Positions 44,027-53,165 of a stretch of 64,000 bases of DNA are shown in pieces. Source of the DNA: Pontibacter populi (lineage in GTDB: Bacteria; Bacteroidota; Bacteroidia; Cytophagales; Hymenobacteraceae); the NCBI RefSeq assembly GCF_019336435.1, contig NZ_JAHWXQ010000001.1, positions 1,364,001 through 1,428,000 on the forward strand. The letters run 5' to 3'. Both the position numbers and the translations under genes were made by a program. The notes under the pieces are model-generated. The model was given only the letters and a program-made list of their open reading frames with translations, did no database searches and was not told where the DNA came from. Each line of letters opens with the position of its first letter. The first letter of the stretch is position 1.

Positions 44027-45121
44027 ATGCTACCACAGCTGATGAAATGGTCTCTAACACTGGGCAGGGTTGCAGGTATCAGGATTCTGGTACACTGGAC
44101 TTTTGTGCTGTTACTGGGTTGGGTTGCTTTTACAGAATCGCAGCGCGGCAGCGACCTGAATACTATTCTGCTGGCTATTGGCTTTGTGCTTTCGGTTTTC
44201 GCGTGTGTGGTACTGCATGAACTGGGGCATGCCCTTACAGCGAAAAAATACGGCATTAAAACCCGCATGATTACGCTGCTGCCCATAGGTGGCGTTGCCA
44301 GCCTCGAAAGGATGCCCGAAAGCCCGAAACAGGAATTGCTGGTTGCTGTAGCCGGCCCTGCTGTTAATGTGGTTATCGCATTTATATTATGGCTGGTGCT
44401 GCCCGGTTTACAGGCCATTCCATCTGATGAGTTCTTTATGCGCATCACACCAGCTAATTTTCTCTATTTACTGCTCTTCGTTAATATTATGCTGGTGCTA
44501 TTTAATGCTATTCCAGCTTTCCCGATGGATGGCGGCCGGGTGCTGCGCGCTTTGCTGGCTTTTAAACTTGGGCGGGTACGTGCTACCCAGATCGCGGCCA
44601 ATCTTGGTCAGTTACTGGCCATTGTATTTGTTTTCTATGGATTTCTCACGAATCCGTTCCTGATCCTGATCGGCCTGTTTGTTTTCTTTGGTGCTTATAC
44701 CGAAAACATGATGGTGCAGCACCTCGACTTTTTGCGTGGCCATAGTGTACGCGAAGGCATGATGACAAACTACGTTACCCTAACTCCGGACAACACCGTA
44801 CGCGACGCATTGGAAAAATTGCTGATGGGCTCCGAGCACGAATTTATAGTTGAGCAGGACGGAAATGTAGTTGGCACGCTTACCAGGAGCCAGCTGATAC
44901 AGGCTTTGAAAGAAAACAAAACCGATACACCTGTAGCTGAGATCATGACGCAGGAGTTTGTTTCCTTTGATGTGAAAGATAAGTTGTCGGCCGCCTATAC
45001 AGAATTGCAGAAATCCCGCTCTCCGCTATATCCTGTTTTAGAGAATGGCCGCCTGGCAGGAGTTATCAATACCGATAATATCAACGAGTTTATCATGATC
45101 AAGTCAGCGCTGGTTAATTAG
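44027..45121 (+). CDS. Site-2-protease-family (M50) zinc metalloprotease with CBS domains
   Basis: 364 residues. Membrane helices surround HELGH at 64-68 (VVLHELGHALTAKKYGI) and the second zinc-ligand motif NAIPAFPMDGGRVLRALLA; both are intact. Two CBS modules occupy ~235-360 (MTNYVTLTPDNTVRDALEKL and MTQEFVSFDVKDKLSAAYTE). A start at Met6 (44042) is also plausible, since MKWSLTLGRVAGI is the usual family opening. Such proteases cut transmembrane substrates, and the CBS pair probably senses adenine nucleotides. No anti-sigma factor or other substrate gene is adjacent. Confidence 0.9.
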   Translation: MLPQLMKWSLTLGRVAGIRILVHWTFVLLLGWVAFTESQRGSDLNTILLAIGFVLSVFACVVLHELGHALTAKKYGIKTRMITLLPIGGVASLERMPESPKQELLVAVAGPAVNVVIAFILWLVLPGLQAIPSDEFFMRITPANFLYLLLFVNIMLVLFNAIPAFPMDGGRVLRALLAFKLGRVRATQIAANLGQLLAIVFVFYGFLTNPFLILIGLFVFFGAYTENMMVQHLDFLRGHSVREGMMTNYVTLTPDNTVRDALEKLLMGSEHEFIVEQDGNVVGTLTRSQLIQALKENKTDTPVAEIMTQEFVSFDVKDKLSAAYTELQKSRSPLYPVLENGRLAGVINTDNINEFIMIKSALVN

Positions 45122-45325
45122 TATTACTATAGGCTATAATTAGTGGTTCCTTCACTTTTGTCATTCCGACGAAAGGAGAAATCCGGATTTTATAGTGCCT
45201 GCTTCTATAGTTCTGCTTTTGCCAATCCGACGTAAAAATAAGCCGGGCCCCAATTGCTGATCTCACTACCTGAACCAGGCCTTTGCTCTATAGTTACTCC
45301 TTAACCTTCCATCTCCATAACTTCC

Positions 45326-46696
45326 CTAATACATTCGCGGCAACTCAATACCTTTAATTTTGCGGAACAGGTTTATAGCTGCCTGGTCTGTCAGGCTGGT
45401 TACGAAGTCGGTGATGTGGATGATGCGCTCGTAATCGGATACAGAATCCGGCAGTTTAATGTAGTGTGTTGGAATAAGGTCGGCAAGTTTGCGGTGGCGT
45501 TTCGACTCCGGCAGAAATACGGCTTTCATGCAGGCATCCAGTAATCCGCCCAGCACTTCAAAACCAGCGGCTTCAATTTCCAGCACCGGTTTGTTACGGT
45601 AGATCTTCTTAACAGAAAGTATTTTGATCTCGTCAAGCACTGGTTTGCAATCCAGCAGGTTGATAAGCGGTGTATCAAAGGTGCCGGCTAATAATGCGTC
45701 TTCGTTTGCCAGAAACAGCGCAGAACATTCTTCTATTAGTTTATTAATTATTCTGGCACGCAGGTAACCGATCTCTTCGCGCCAATCGTAAAACTTTATA
45801 GTTGATACACGGTTCGGATCATCCTTTAAGATCTGTTTAAGCAATTCTATACCCTGTCTGTGCGGCACCAGGCCAAGTTTTAAACCGTCTTCAAAATCTA
45901 TGATGCGGTAACAGATATCGTCAGCGGCTTCGACTAAAAAGGCCAGTGGGTGGCGGTGGTAAAATACAGTTTTGCTATCACCTTTGCGCAATAAGCCTAA
46001 CTCCTGCGCTATGGTGTTAAACCAGTCTTTTTCTGTCTGGAAGAAACCGTACTTTTTTTCGCTGGTGTGCTTCGTGTGCTCAATTACGGGCAGCGACTCT
46101 TTCGGGTATTTAGTAAAAGTAGCCAGCGTGGTATAGGTCAGGCTCAAACCGCCGGATAAATTGCAGTGCTCCGGGTAAGTATAAGTAAGCACCCGGAAAC
46201 CGGCAGCGTTACCTTCAAAACTCAATAAGTCTTTACGTTGGGCGTCGGTCAGGTTTTGCATGAATGGCTGGGCAGCTTCGCTCTCAAAATAAGAAGAGAT
46301 CGCATCTTCGCCGGAGTGGCCGAAAGGTGGATTCCCAATATCATGAGCCAGACAAGCAGCGGCAACTATATCTCCGAAATCTGCTTCCTGTATATGTTTT
46401 TCCTGTGCTAAGGCCGGGTTACGCTCCAGTATGCTTTTGCCAACTATACGGCCCAGCGTGCGGCCCACTACCGATGCTTCCAAACTATGGGTAAGACGGG
46501 TATGAACAAAATCACTTTCGGGCATGGGCATTACCTGCGTCTTGTTCTGGAGTCTCCTGAAAGCCGAAGAAAACACAATACGGTCGTAATCACGCTGAAA
46601 CTCGCCCCGTACCGATTCATCCGAAGTATACTTTTTATCAGCACTTTCGAAGCGTTTTTTAGAGATCAGTTTGGCCCAGATAGTTGTATGTTGCAT
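45326..46696 (-). CDS. dgt: Deoxyguanosinetriphosphate triphosphohydrolase (dGTPase)
   Basis: 456 residues. HD-domain motifs are complete: RLQNKTQVMP, HTRLTHSLEASVVGRTLGR, the HD pair in CLAHDIGNPPFGHSGEDAI, and the later EAADDICYRIIDFEDGLKLG. The length fits the bacterial Dgt family. It hydrolyses dGTP to deoxyguanosine and triphosphate, affecting dNTP balance and phage defence. Transcribed alone on the minus strand; upstream lies a 578-bp non-coding region with its own plus-strand terminator. Confidence 0.92.
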   Translation of the reverse strand: MQHTTIWAKLISKKRFESADKKYTSDESVRGEFQRDYDRIVFSSAFRRLQNKTQVMPMPESDFVHTRLTHSLEASVVGRTLGRIVGKSILERNPALAQEKHIQEADFGDIVAAACLAHDIGNPPFGHSGEDAISSYFESEAAQPFMQNLTDAQRKDLLSFEGNAAGFRVLTYTYPEHCNLSGGLSLTYTTLATFTKYPKESLPVIEHTKHTSEKKYGFFQTEKDWFNTIAQELGLLRKGDSKTVFYHRHPLAFLVEAADDICYRIIDFEDGLKLGLVPHRQGIELLKQILKDDPNRVSTIKFYDWREEIGYLRARIINKLIEECSALFLANEDALLAGTFDTPLINLLDCKPVLDEIKILSVKKIYRNKPVLEIEAAGFEVLGGLLDACMKAVFLPESKRHRKLADLIPTHYIKLPDSVSDYERIIHITDFVTSLTDQAAINLFRKIKGIELPRMY

Positions 46697-47150
46697 AGGT
46701 AAGGTTAAAAAGGTTTACTTACTTAAAGTATAGCCACAATCAGGTTACTGTGCAGATCTGCTTCGGGTGTGGCCGTCGGTACCATAACACAGTATACTCT
46801 ACTTCAAATATACCTTTATCTGCATAAACACTCTACCAAAATATTTCAGAATTAATGATTAAAGTTCGAACGCCTCAATGTTACGACTAACAGGAAAACA
46901 GATCTTTTTTTAACCATCGTTTGTGGCAACACCAGCTTTAAACACATTTTTTATAGAATAAGAGCTGAAAATACTGATGTTACGAAGGGCATGCAAATAG
47001 CCTTGCAAAGTGGGTATTATAAGTGTTCTTTTGTAACAGATCTTCGAACCTTTCCAGGCTTAAAAAACAAATAGGCAGCTCTAAATACATCATCTGGCAA
47101 CAGATTATGACATTGCACCTATGCAAAATAAAGTGTTAGAGTTTGTGTAA
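46697..47150 (+). ncRNA. Possible non-coding transcript upstream of an orphan terminator
   Basis: The 578-bp spacer after dgt contains no CDS on either strand but ends in a strong plus-strand-only terminator, so something is transcribed toward it. CTGATGTTACGAAG (~46976) and CTATGCA...GTGTTAGAGT (~47119-47141) are shared with the region just before the structured RNA at 41.4 kb. The exact start cannot be fixed. Reading frames here are 8-11 codons only. Confidence 0.35.
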
Positions 47151-47193
47151 CGGGCGTGCATTTGTTCCGGCAAGTGGCACGCCCGTTTTTTTT
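47151..47193 (+). terminator. Orphan plus-strand terminator
   Basis: CGGGCGTGC (47151-47159) pairs with GCACGCCCG (47177-47185), followed by eight T. No plus-strand gene ends nearby, and there is no T tract on the minus strand. Confidence 0.85.
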
Positions 47194-47274
47194 ATGGATA
47201 TAACTATAGTTTAAACTATAAAACAAGCGTGGGCCTGACGCAACTTGTCCCGGCCCACCCATTTTATAGTTTGC

Positions 47275-49404
47275 TTATAGTTTCACGATTTTAGTAGTTC
47301 CGCTACTCTGTGCGGTACTCCATTTCAGAATATAAACGCCAGCAGAAACACCGGTCAAGTCGAATTCCAGCGGCAAGTTCATGTCTGTAAACGTTATCTC
47401 GAAGTTGCGCACTATTTTCCCGGAAGTATCATACAGAGATAGCTGCATAGGCGTATTTCTGTTTACCAGGAACCTTACAGTAAATGTCTGGTCGGCCCCT
47501 ACCGGGTTTGGCGCCACCTCAAACTTAAACAGGAAGCTTGGGTCTGTTACTCTTGCCACAAATGTGTACTTGAAAGAGCCATCTTTATAGATAACACGCA
47601 GCCTGTAATAGCCTGTGCCCTGCAGAGGATCCCGATCGGTAAAGCTGTTTGCAGCGGCGGCATCTACCGACCCTATCTCTGTAAAGTTTATACCGTCCTC
47701 ACTTCTTTCAACTACATAACGGACAATATTCTCTTCCGCAACTGCATCCCAGGTTACTACTACATCGTGCTCCGAATTATAGTCTGCCTGTAAGGTGGCC
47801 ACTTCTTCTGCCAGGTTACAAACACCATCCAGTTTTGGCTTCATAACCGGTTTGCGGCAAACAGTGGCAACGTTTTCCTGCGTACTGCTTGCTATTACCA
47901 CCTTGCCACCTTCAATATCTTCGGGGCTAAGGTCGCGGAAGGCTCTGGCGAACTCGAGGGCGTAGTGCATTACTGCGCGCGGCAAAATTACGTGGCCCAG
48001 CTGGTGGGCATGGCCTAACTCGTGCAGCATTACGGTTTCAAAGTCGAACTGGCGGCCCTCAGGAGGCCCGGGACCATACTCCCAGGAAATGTTGCTGTTA
48101 ATCTCCATATCGAATTCAGACATCCACCAGTTTATTACACCGGTAGCAACTACCTGGCAGCCGCGGTAACGACTCAGCGTACGTGCCAGCACATCTTCAC
48201 CCACCGTAGACTCAGGCTTAAACGTGATAACTATCTGGTCGTCGGCAGCGCTCTTATCTATAGTTGTTGGTGCGCCTACCTTCCAGTTCACGTTGGTTTC
48301 GCATATCCAGCTGTTCATGGCTCTTATAAAACCTTCGCGTGCGTTGGTGCTGCTTTGCATATTCGGCGCAAAGTGTATCGTGTAGCCACCTTCGCCATCT
48401 ACATCAATAAGTGCAGGCTGGTACGTAATGGAGTCTTCGTAGAGATTGCTGTATGCGTATATGATCGTTATTTTATCTGTAGTTGTAAAGACAGTGCCAC
48501 CATCCGGCGTTACCTTTATCTCTCCGGTGCCGGCTGTTCCGCCATCTTCGCCAGTCGAAGGTATGTACATCCTGATCTGTGTGTTGGTCCAGGAGAGGTA
48601 AGCATCTTCCGGGGACTTTGTAAAGGTTTTGCCACCATCATCAGCGTTGCGGAAAGATACAAAGCCCTTGCCGCGCACGTTGCCAAAGCCTGTTCCGGTT
48701 ATAGTTAGTATAGTTTTGGTGCCCGCACTTGCTGTTTTGGGGCTAAAACCTGTAATAACTGCAGCTGCCAGTGCACTGTTTTGTTTTTGTGATTGCTGTT
48801 GTGACGTTGTCTGTAGTTTCTTATTGGTAGTTATAGTTCTATAGTTGGTTCCTGTCTTTTTGGTAATTGCCCGGTACACCTGCTCCACAGAGCTATAGTT
48901 CTCAAAAACGCCCTGTGCTGTTTGTGCCTGCACATCATACCGGATAAAGCCCTGCTCACTCGCATAAGGACGTGCGCTAAAACGGGTATTGCCAGGGGTA
49001 TTGGCAAGTCTGTTTTGCTGCTTCAGAAAGAACATGCCCTGCTGCCCTTCATTTAAAGTCAGTGCTACAGAGTACACATGTTTATCCAGACCTACGGTGC
49101 CGCCATCGGTTATTATTTCCAACTGGGTTTCCTGCAATGTGCCCTTAAACAGCTTATATACCTTAATGATGTTGGAGGTATAGATGTTTTCGTGCTGTGC
49201 ATCCCAGAAAGATCTTTTAGAAATTACTTCGCCCTCTACCACCACATCGGCAGCCTGCACGCGTTTTTCCAGGCTTACCTGAATCATGTGCATGCTGTTA
49301 TCAGCAAATAGCTTCTGGGTAAAGAGCAGCAAAAAGCACAGCAATATCAGCCTGCTGCGGGTAGGGCTAAAGGCTGTGCTATACCCGTTGTAGATAGTAT
49401 TCAT
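47275..49404 (-). CDS. T9SS type A sorted zinc metalloprotease with IPT/TIG domain
   Basis: 709 residues. A signal peptide (KLFADNS) is followed by ~180 residues with VQAADVVVEGEVISKRSFW, resembling the N-terminal domain of Bacteroidota secreted metalloproteases. An IPT/TIG domain (~215-310) has AVITGFSPKTASAGTKTILT. The peptidase domain carries HELGHAHQLGH at 461-471, the HExxHxxGxxH-type metzincin zinc site, and MHYALEF as a possible Met-turn. A FN3-like module (~540-620) precedes a type A sorting domain (VAPNPVGADQTFTVRF, VSAGVYILKWS, KIVKL). It is expected to be a surface or secreted protease of matrixin type. Monocistronic. Confidence 0.87.
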   Translation of the reverse strand: MNTIYNGYSTAFSPTRSRLILLCFLLLFTQKLFADNSMHMIQVSLEKRVQAADVVVEGEVISKRSFWDAQHENIYTSNIIKVYKLFKGTLQETQLEIITDGGTVGLDKHVYSVALTLNEGQQGMFFLKQQNRLANTPGNTRFSARPYASEQGFIRYDVQAQTAQGVFENYSSVEQVYRAITKKTGTNYRTITTNKKLQTTSQQQSQKQNSALAAAVITGFSPKTASAGTKTILTITGTGFGNVRGKGFVSFRNADDGGKTFTKSPEDAYLSWTNTQIRMYIPSTGEDGGTAGTGEIKVTPDGGTVFTTTDKITIIYAYSNLYEDSITYQPALIDVDGEGGYTIHFAPNMQSSTNAREGFIRAMNSWICETNVNWKVGAPTTIDKSAADDQIVITFKPESTVGEDVLARTLSRYRGCQVVATGVINWWMSEFDMEINSNISWEYGPGPPEGRQFDFETVMLHELGHAHQLGHVILPRAVMHYALEFARAFRDLSPEDIEGGKVVIASSTQENVATVCRKPVMKPKLDGVCNLAEEVATLQADYNSEHDVVVTWDAVAEENIVRYVVERSEDGINFTEIGSVDAAAANSFTDRDPLQGTGYYRLRVIYKDGSFKYTFVARVTDPSFLFKFEVAPNPVGADQTFTVRFLVNRNTPMQLSLYDTSGKIVRNFEITFTDMNLPLEFDLTGVSAGVYILKWSTAQSSGTTKIVKL

Positions 49405-49640
49405 AGAAGAGATTATATGTATAGTTGTAACAGGTGCGCGGGTGATACCGGGAGCTCAACTGCTAAATTGCTTTTACGCAAATTACGGCACTAGAGTATA
49501 AAAGGTATCCAGGTCGTTTGTAGTACGTTACAGTTTTTTTACTCCCGATCTCATTTTTAGCCGGCTAAAAAGTTCTATAGTTCAAGTTAGTAATATTCAG
49601 TGAACAATATATAATATCGTTCCTTAGAGCTTTGGTAAAT

Positions 49641-49672
49641 AAAAAAGGGCTACACGTGGCAGCCCTTTTTTA
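49641..49672 (-). terminator. Terminator of the blaI/blaR-like operon
   Basis: AAAAAAGGGCT pairs with AGCCCTTTTTT around a 9-nt loop, serving the minus-strand M56 gene. Confidence 0.85.
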
Positions 49673-49693
49673 CAGGTATAGGTTGGATACAGA

Positions 49694-51787
49694 TTAGTCT
49701 TCAACTCTAACTTCGCGGTTCTTACCGTCTTTTTTGTAAGTATAGTTAAATGGTTTTCCATCGCTGTTCTTCATCATGCTGCGGTACTTGTTGTATAGTT
49801 CCTGCGACTGCTTTTTGCCATCGATGTACAAACCGGTGTTGTCGATCTTGAAATCCACCTTTTCAGTGTCATTCTTTATCAGGCCGTCTTTAACCAGTTC
49901 TTTATTTACGTTGTCGAGCACTCCGGAAAGCTCTTCATGGCGCTTCATGCTCTCTTCGTGGCGTTTCATACTTTCATCGTGTCGTCGCATGCTTTGCTCA
50001 TGGTTGCGCATCGCTGCCTCATGCTGTCCCTGTATCCGGCGAACATCTACTTTTACACGCTTGCCAGCATCAGCTTCTACACGCTCAGAATAGGCACTCA
50101 TTTCCGCCTGAAACTGTTGCATGTCTTTCTGGAACTGTAGCATATCCTTTTCATACTGTTTCTGATCCCGCTCATATTCTTTCTGCTGCTTTTTCAGTTC
50201 GGCTTTGTTCTTGCCATCCAGGTTAAGCGGCATAATAGGAGGAGCCGGTGGAACTGGCGGTACTATGGGTGCTAAAGGTACTCTGGGATGAGCGCCCGGT
50301 GCGGGTGGGGCAGGTGGCGGAGGTGGAACAGCCATCCGATCCTTGTCAACCAGAATTCTGTACTCGTAACGGTTTTCTTCCCGGTTGTTACGGTTACTTC
50401 TGCGTGCTTCGGCAACAGCGGCCCTTTCACTGATTATCTCACGATCCACTTCTACGCGGCTGGCTTTCGGTGCATTTTTAACTGCTTCCAGGCGCTGGTT
50501 TATCAGGTCGTTATATTCCGGTATGTCCTTCTTCGGTATCTGCTTGCCGTTTACATACAGTTCGGTCACTTCCCCTTTTTTATTCTTGATGATCACGACA
50601 TCCTTTTTCTTACCCGTGGTATCCTGGGCAATAAACGAGTAAGCAGAATAACTTTCTTCTAACTCCGGTGCCGTAACTATAAACTCAGTTCTTTCCTCAG
50701 CTATAGTTTCGTTAGTAGGTAAGGTTTTGATTGCGGGCTCTTCTTTCATACCGGCCATAGCGCCCACCGACAAAAAGACCATACTGACAACTATAACCAG
50801 GGCAGCCATAAATCCTTCTGAAAATGTTGGTCGCAAAGCCGGCTGTTCCACCAGCCTTTTAATACGGGTTAATAAAGAGCCTTTTCTGCCTGCCAGCGCC
50901 ATGGCCAGTTTTGGTGTAACGGGCAACTGCATTTCTGCAATCGCGGCCAGCGCCCGGGCATAAACCAGGGAGTTGCCACAAACGGCCACTGCCATGTCGT
51001 CGCAGCAGTTCTCACGCTCATCGCGCACCACCGCCGACATCCACCACATTGCCGGATGATAAAAGAACAGCATATCAACTATAGACTGCAGCAAATTTAC
51101 CAGGAAATCGTTGCGGCGAATATGTGCAAGCTCGTGGGCAAGAATGGCCTCTACCTGTGCCATGCTTAAACCTGTTACCGCACCAACCGGCAATAAAATA
51201 ACCGGCTTCGCAAAACCGATCACCATCGGTACCTTTACCATCGCTGATTCGGCCAATTGGATCGACTGCTTCACTCCGATCTGCGAAGCTATCGTTTGCA
51301 AACTTTGCTGCCATTTAACTCCAAGTAATTCCGAGCGGTAACGAAGCCGTTGCATAAAAGCCAGTCCTCCTAAAAAGCGGAGAGCCATAACTACAAGGCC
51401 CAGCAACCAAAGTGTAACCAACAGTGGCAGGTGCTGCTCAAAGTATAGTTGTGCTGTAGTGAATGGGTCAGCTATAGTTGCAACCTCTGCAGCCGCAACT
51501 ATAGGTGTGCTTTCAGAAAGTAATACCGCTCCGTTACGGACTTCTATAGTTGCAGTGTCGGGAGCCGAACTATAGTAATAAGAAAAGGTGGCCACTGAAA
51601 GAAGTAATTGCAGCAGCATAGCACCAGTGCCCATGAAATAGCGCAACGTTGCTTTATGCTTTTGTAGCAGCACCAGCAGTAAAGCCAGTGTGAGTGCCAC
51701 CAGCGCACCTTGCCATAACGAATGTAGTAAGGTCCAGCCGAGCGCTTTTACCAACGCCTCCGAAGCCAGTTGTGAGATCAGGTTCAT
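49694..51787 (-). CDS. BlaR1-like M56 membrane metallopeptidase with coiled-coil C-terminus
   Basis: 697 residues. Four or five membrane helices in the first ~360 residues enclose the M56 zinc site HELAH at 218-222 (ILAHELAHIRRNDF), with a second ligand region DERENCCDDMAV. The periplasmic part is not a penicillin-binding domain: it has a linker with an ASRVEVDREIISERAAVAEA helix, a Pro-rich stretch (PPPPPAPPAPG) and a long charged coiled coil with repeated MRRHDESMKRHEESMKRHEE-like units. It therefore senses something other than a beta-lactam by the usual route. The gene overlaps the BlaI-like gene by 4 bp; by analogy the protease inactivates that repressor upon signal. Confidence 0.88.
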   Translation of the reverse strand: MNLISQLASEALVKALGWTLLHSLWQGALVALTLALLLVLLQKHKATLRYFMGTGAMLLQLLLSVATFSYYYSSAPDTATIEVRNGAVLLSESTPIVAAAEVATIADPFTTAQLYFEQHLPLLVTLWLLGLVVMALRFLGGLAFMQRLRYRSELLGVKWQQSLQTIASQIGVKQSIQLAESAMVKVPMVIGFAKPVILLPVGAVTGLSMAQVEAILAHELAHIRRNDFLVNLLQSIVDMLFFYHPAMWWMSAVVRDERENCCDDMAVAVCGNSLVYARALAAIAEMQLPVTPKLAMALAGRKGSLLTRIKRLVEQPALRPTFSEGFMAALVIVVSMVFLSVGAMAGMKEEPAIKTLPTNETIAEERTEFIVTAPELEESYSAYSFIAQDTTGKKKDVVIIKNKKGEVTELYVNGKQIPKKDIPEYNDLINQRLEAVKNAPKASRVEVDREIISERAAVAEARRSNRNNREENRYEYRILVDKDRMAVPPPPPAPPAPGAHPRVPLAPIVPPVPPAPPIMPLNLDGKNKAELKKQQKEYERDQKQYEKDMLQFQKDMQQFQAEMSAYSERVEADAGKRVKVDVRRIQGQHEAAMRNHEQSMRRHDESMKRHEESMKRHEELSGVLDNVNKELVKDGLIKNDTEKVDFKIDNTGLYIDGKKQSQELYNKYRSMMKNSDGKPFNYTYKKDGKNREVRVED

Positions 51788-52173
51788 TTATTTCCTCCTT
51801 CCAGTTTATCTAACAGGTTTCTTATTTCATCTATTTCTTCCTTAGAAGTGTGCTGGCTACCCAGTGCCTGCATCACCAGCTTGGAGGCTGATCCCCGGAA
51901 AGTTGTGTCCAGGAAACGGTCCAGCAAACGCTGTTGTGTACTTTCCTCAGACATAAGAGGCTTAAACACATGAGACTTGCTTGATTTATCGGCTTCCAGG
52001 ATGCCCTTTTCGGCCATTATCTGCATCAGCTTCAGGGTAGTGGTGTAGCCGGCATCTTTGGTTTCGCTGAGCACATCGTGCACAAAACGCACCGTCGAAG
52101 GCCCGTTTTGCCACAACACCTGCAGAATCTCCAGTTCGGCTTCGGTAGGTTTGTAAGATTGGTTCTGGTTCAT
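51784..52173 (-). CDS. BlaI/MecI/CopY-family transcriptional repressor
   Basis: 129 residues, the standard length. A winged helix (~8-80: PTEAELEILQVLWQNGPSTV, VLSETKDAGYTTTLKLMQIM) and a C-terminal dimerisation helix (RLLDRFLDTTFRGSASKLVM) match the family. It is the first gene of the operon with the M56 protease (4-bp overlap). Two 16-bp palindromes 50 and 81 bp upstream of its start are its probable operators, implying autoregulation. No beta-lactamase or copper gene is within the window. Confidence 0.92.
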   Translation of the reverse strand: MNQNQSYKPTEAELEILQVLWQNGPSTVRFVHDVLSETKDAGYTTTLKLMQIMAEKGILEADKSSKSHVFKPLMSEESTQQRLLDRFLDTTFRGSASKLVMQALGSQHTSKEEIDEIRNLLDKLEGGNK

Positions 52174-52222
52174 AGTTCTTAAAAGACAAAAGTTAAAGTG
52201 TTACAGCTGCATCACTAAGGTA

Positions 52223-52238
52223 TACGAATGTTTTCGTA
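52223..52238. promoter_or_regulatory. BlaI-like operator 1
   Basis: TACGAAtgttTTCGTA, perfect 6-bp arms with a 4-nt centre. It lies upstream of the repressor gene. Confidence 0.65.
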
Positions 52239-52253
52239 AATAGAAATTTTATA

Positions 52254-52269
52254 TACGATTTTTTTCGTA
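52254..52269. promoter_or_regulatory. BlaI-like operator 2
   Basis: TACGAttttttTCGTA, the same 16-bp frame as operator 1 with 5-bp arms. Centre-to-centre distance is 31 bp, about three helical turns, so two dimers would bind one DNA face. Confidence 0.6.
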
Positions 52270-52393
52270 GGCAGTGGTAATTTGGTAGTGGTTGGTTGTT
52301 TTGGAGGGTTTTGAAACAAGGTAGGTTGGCTTTAGTTATTGTTTTTCTGATGACGTGGGGTTTGTAACTCAACTGGCCAGTAGGGATTTGAAT

Positions 52394-52437
52394 TGTCTGA
52401 ATCAGGATTTTCAGGATTAAAGGATTGGCAGGATTGG
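52394..52437 (+). repeat. AATCCT-type dispersed repeat, copy c
   Basis: TGTCTGAATCAGGATTTTCA then AGGATT units, nearly identical to copy a at 30119 and the inverse of the copy at the window end. Confidence 0.75.
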
Positions 52438-53078
52438 GGTTTATGCTATAGTTGGGGGTAAAGTTTTATAGTTATTGCTTCTCCGCTGCCGCAAGTTTTC
52501 AACTTGTGGTTTTGCATGGTGTTGAGTTTGTAACTCAACTGGCCCGATAGGGACAGGCATAAGTAGTGGCGCTGGTTATTATGCTATAGTTGGAGTATTA
52601 ACCCACCCCTACCCCTCCCTAGAGGGGAATTTCGGCTATAGTTATAGTTGGTGCTATAGTTCTATAGTTTGTGTCTTAACACTCCTGTAGTCTCCCCCCG
52701 AGGGGACAATTCCGCCTTTGCTATAGTTTAAATTATAGTTCTATAGTTACATTTCACGAGTAGGACAGGTTCACCTGTCCCTTTGGAACTATCACCACGA
52801 TAAAGCCATGCAACTATAGCGGCTCTTAAACTATAGATTAACTATCGAACTGATATCAGTCTTTGGGTTGAGCGTCTTGTGAATCTCTGGTGGCGCAGCC
52901 ATTGTGAGGTACGAACAAAAGAGATTCGCGCAGCGCGATGCCCGAAGACGGGGCCTCCCGGCCGTGAGGGCACCAAAGCTGAATTGGAACTGTAGGTGAG
53001 TAAAGCTCTCAGTATTAAAGGAGATTTGAAAGAAAGGCTTGTTTCCAGTTGCGATTGGCTTAACCTATAGGACATCAG

Positions 53079-53110
53079 ACACTAGCAGGAGCTGCGCACG
53101 CTGCTAGGTC
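53079..53110. repeat. CTAGCAG/CTGCTAG hairpin element, copy 2
   Basis: Matches 30904-30935 base for base across the hairpin; arms at 53082-53088 and 53101-53107. Confidence 0.75.
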
Positions 53111-53165
53111 TTGTAACTATAAGCTGAGATAGATTTCTCTCTGCGTTCGAAATGACAAATGAAAC

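Larger units (their letters stand above)
52370..53160 (-). repeat. Composite intergenic repeat, copy 3
   Basis: Same order as copy 1: ACCCCTCCCTAGAGGGGAAT (~52610), GGACAGGTTCACCTGTCC (~52763), CTTTGGGTTGAGCG (~52860), the 47-bp core at 52933-52979, the CTAGCAG hairpin at 53079-53110 and TTCTCTCTGCGTTCGAAATG (~53130). The 77-aa ORF in it is judged spurious. It lies between two minus-strand genes. Confidence 0.85.

Noticed and set aside
47151-47193. TGGCAC in the orphan terminator as a second sigma-54 promoter
   Set aside because: The word is part of the terminator stem and no -12 box follows.
52842-53075. ORFs of 76-94 codons inside the composite repeats (30603, 38840, 52842, 56803)
   Set aside because: They share a translated GC-rich core only because the DNA repeat is conserved; frames and ends differ and there is no start-site or domain support.
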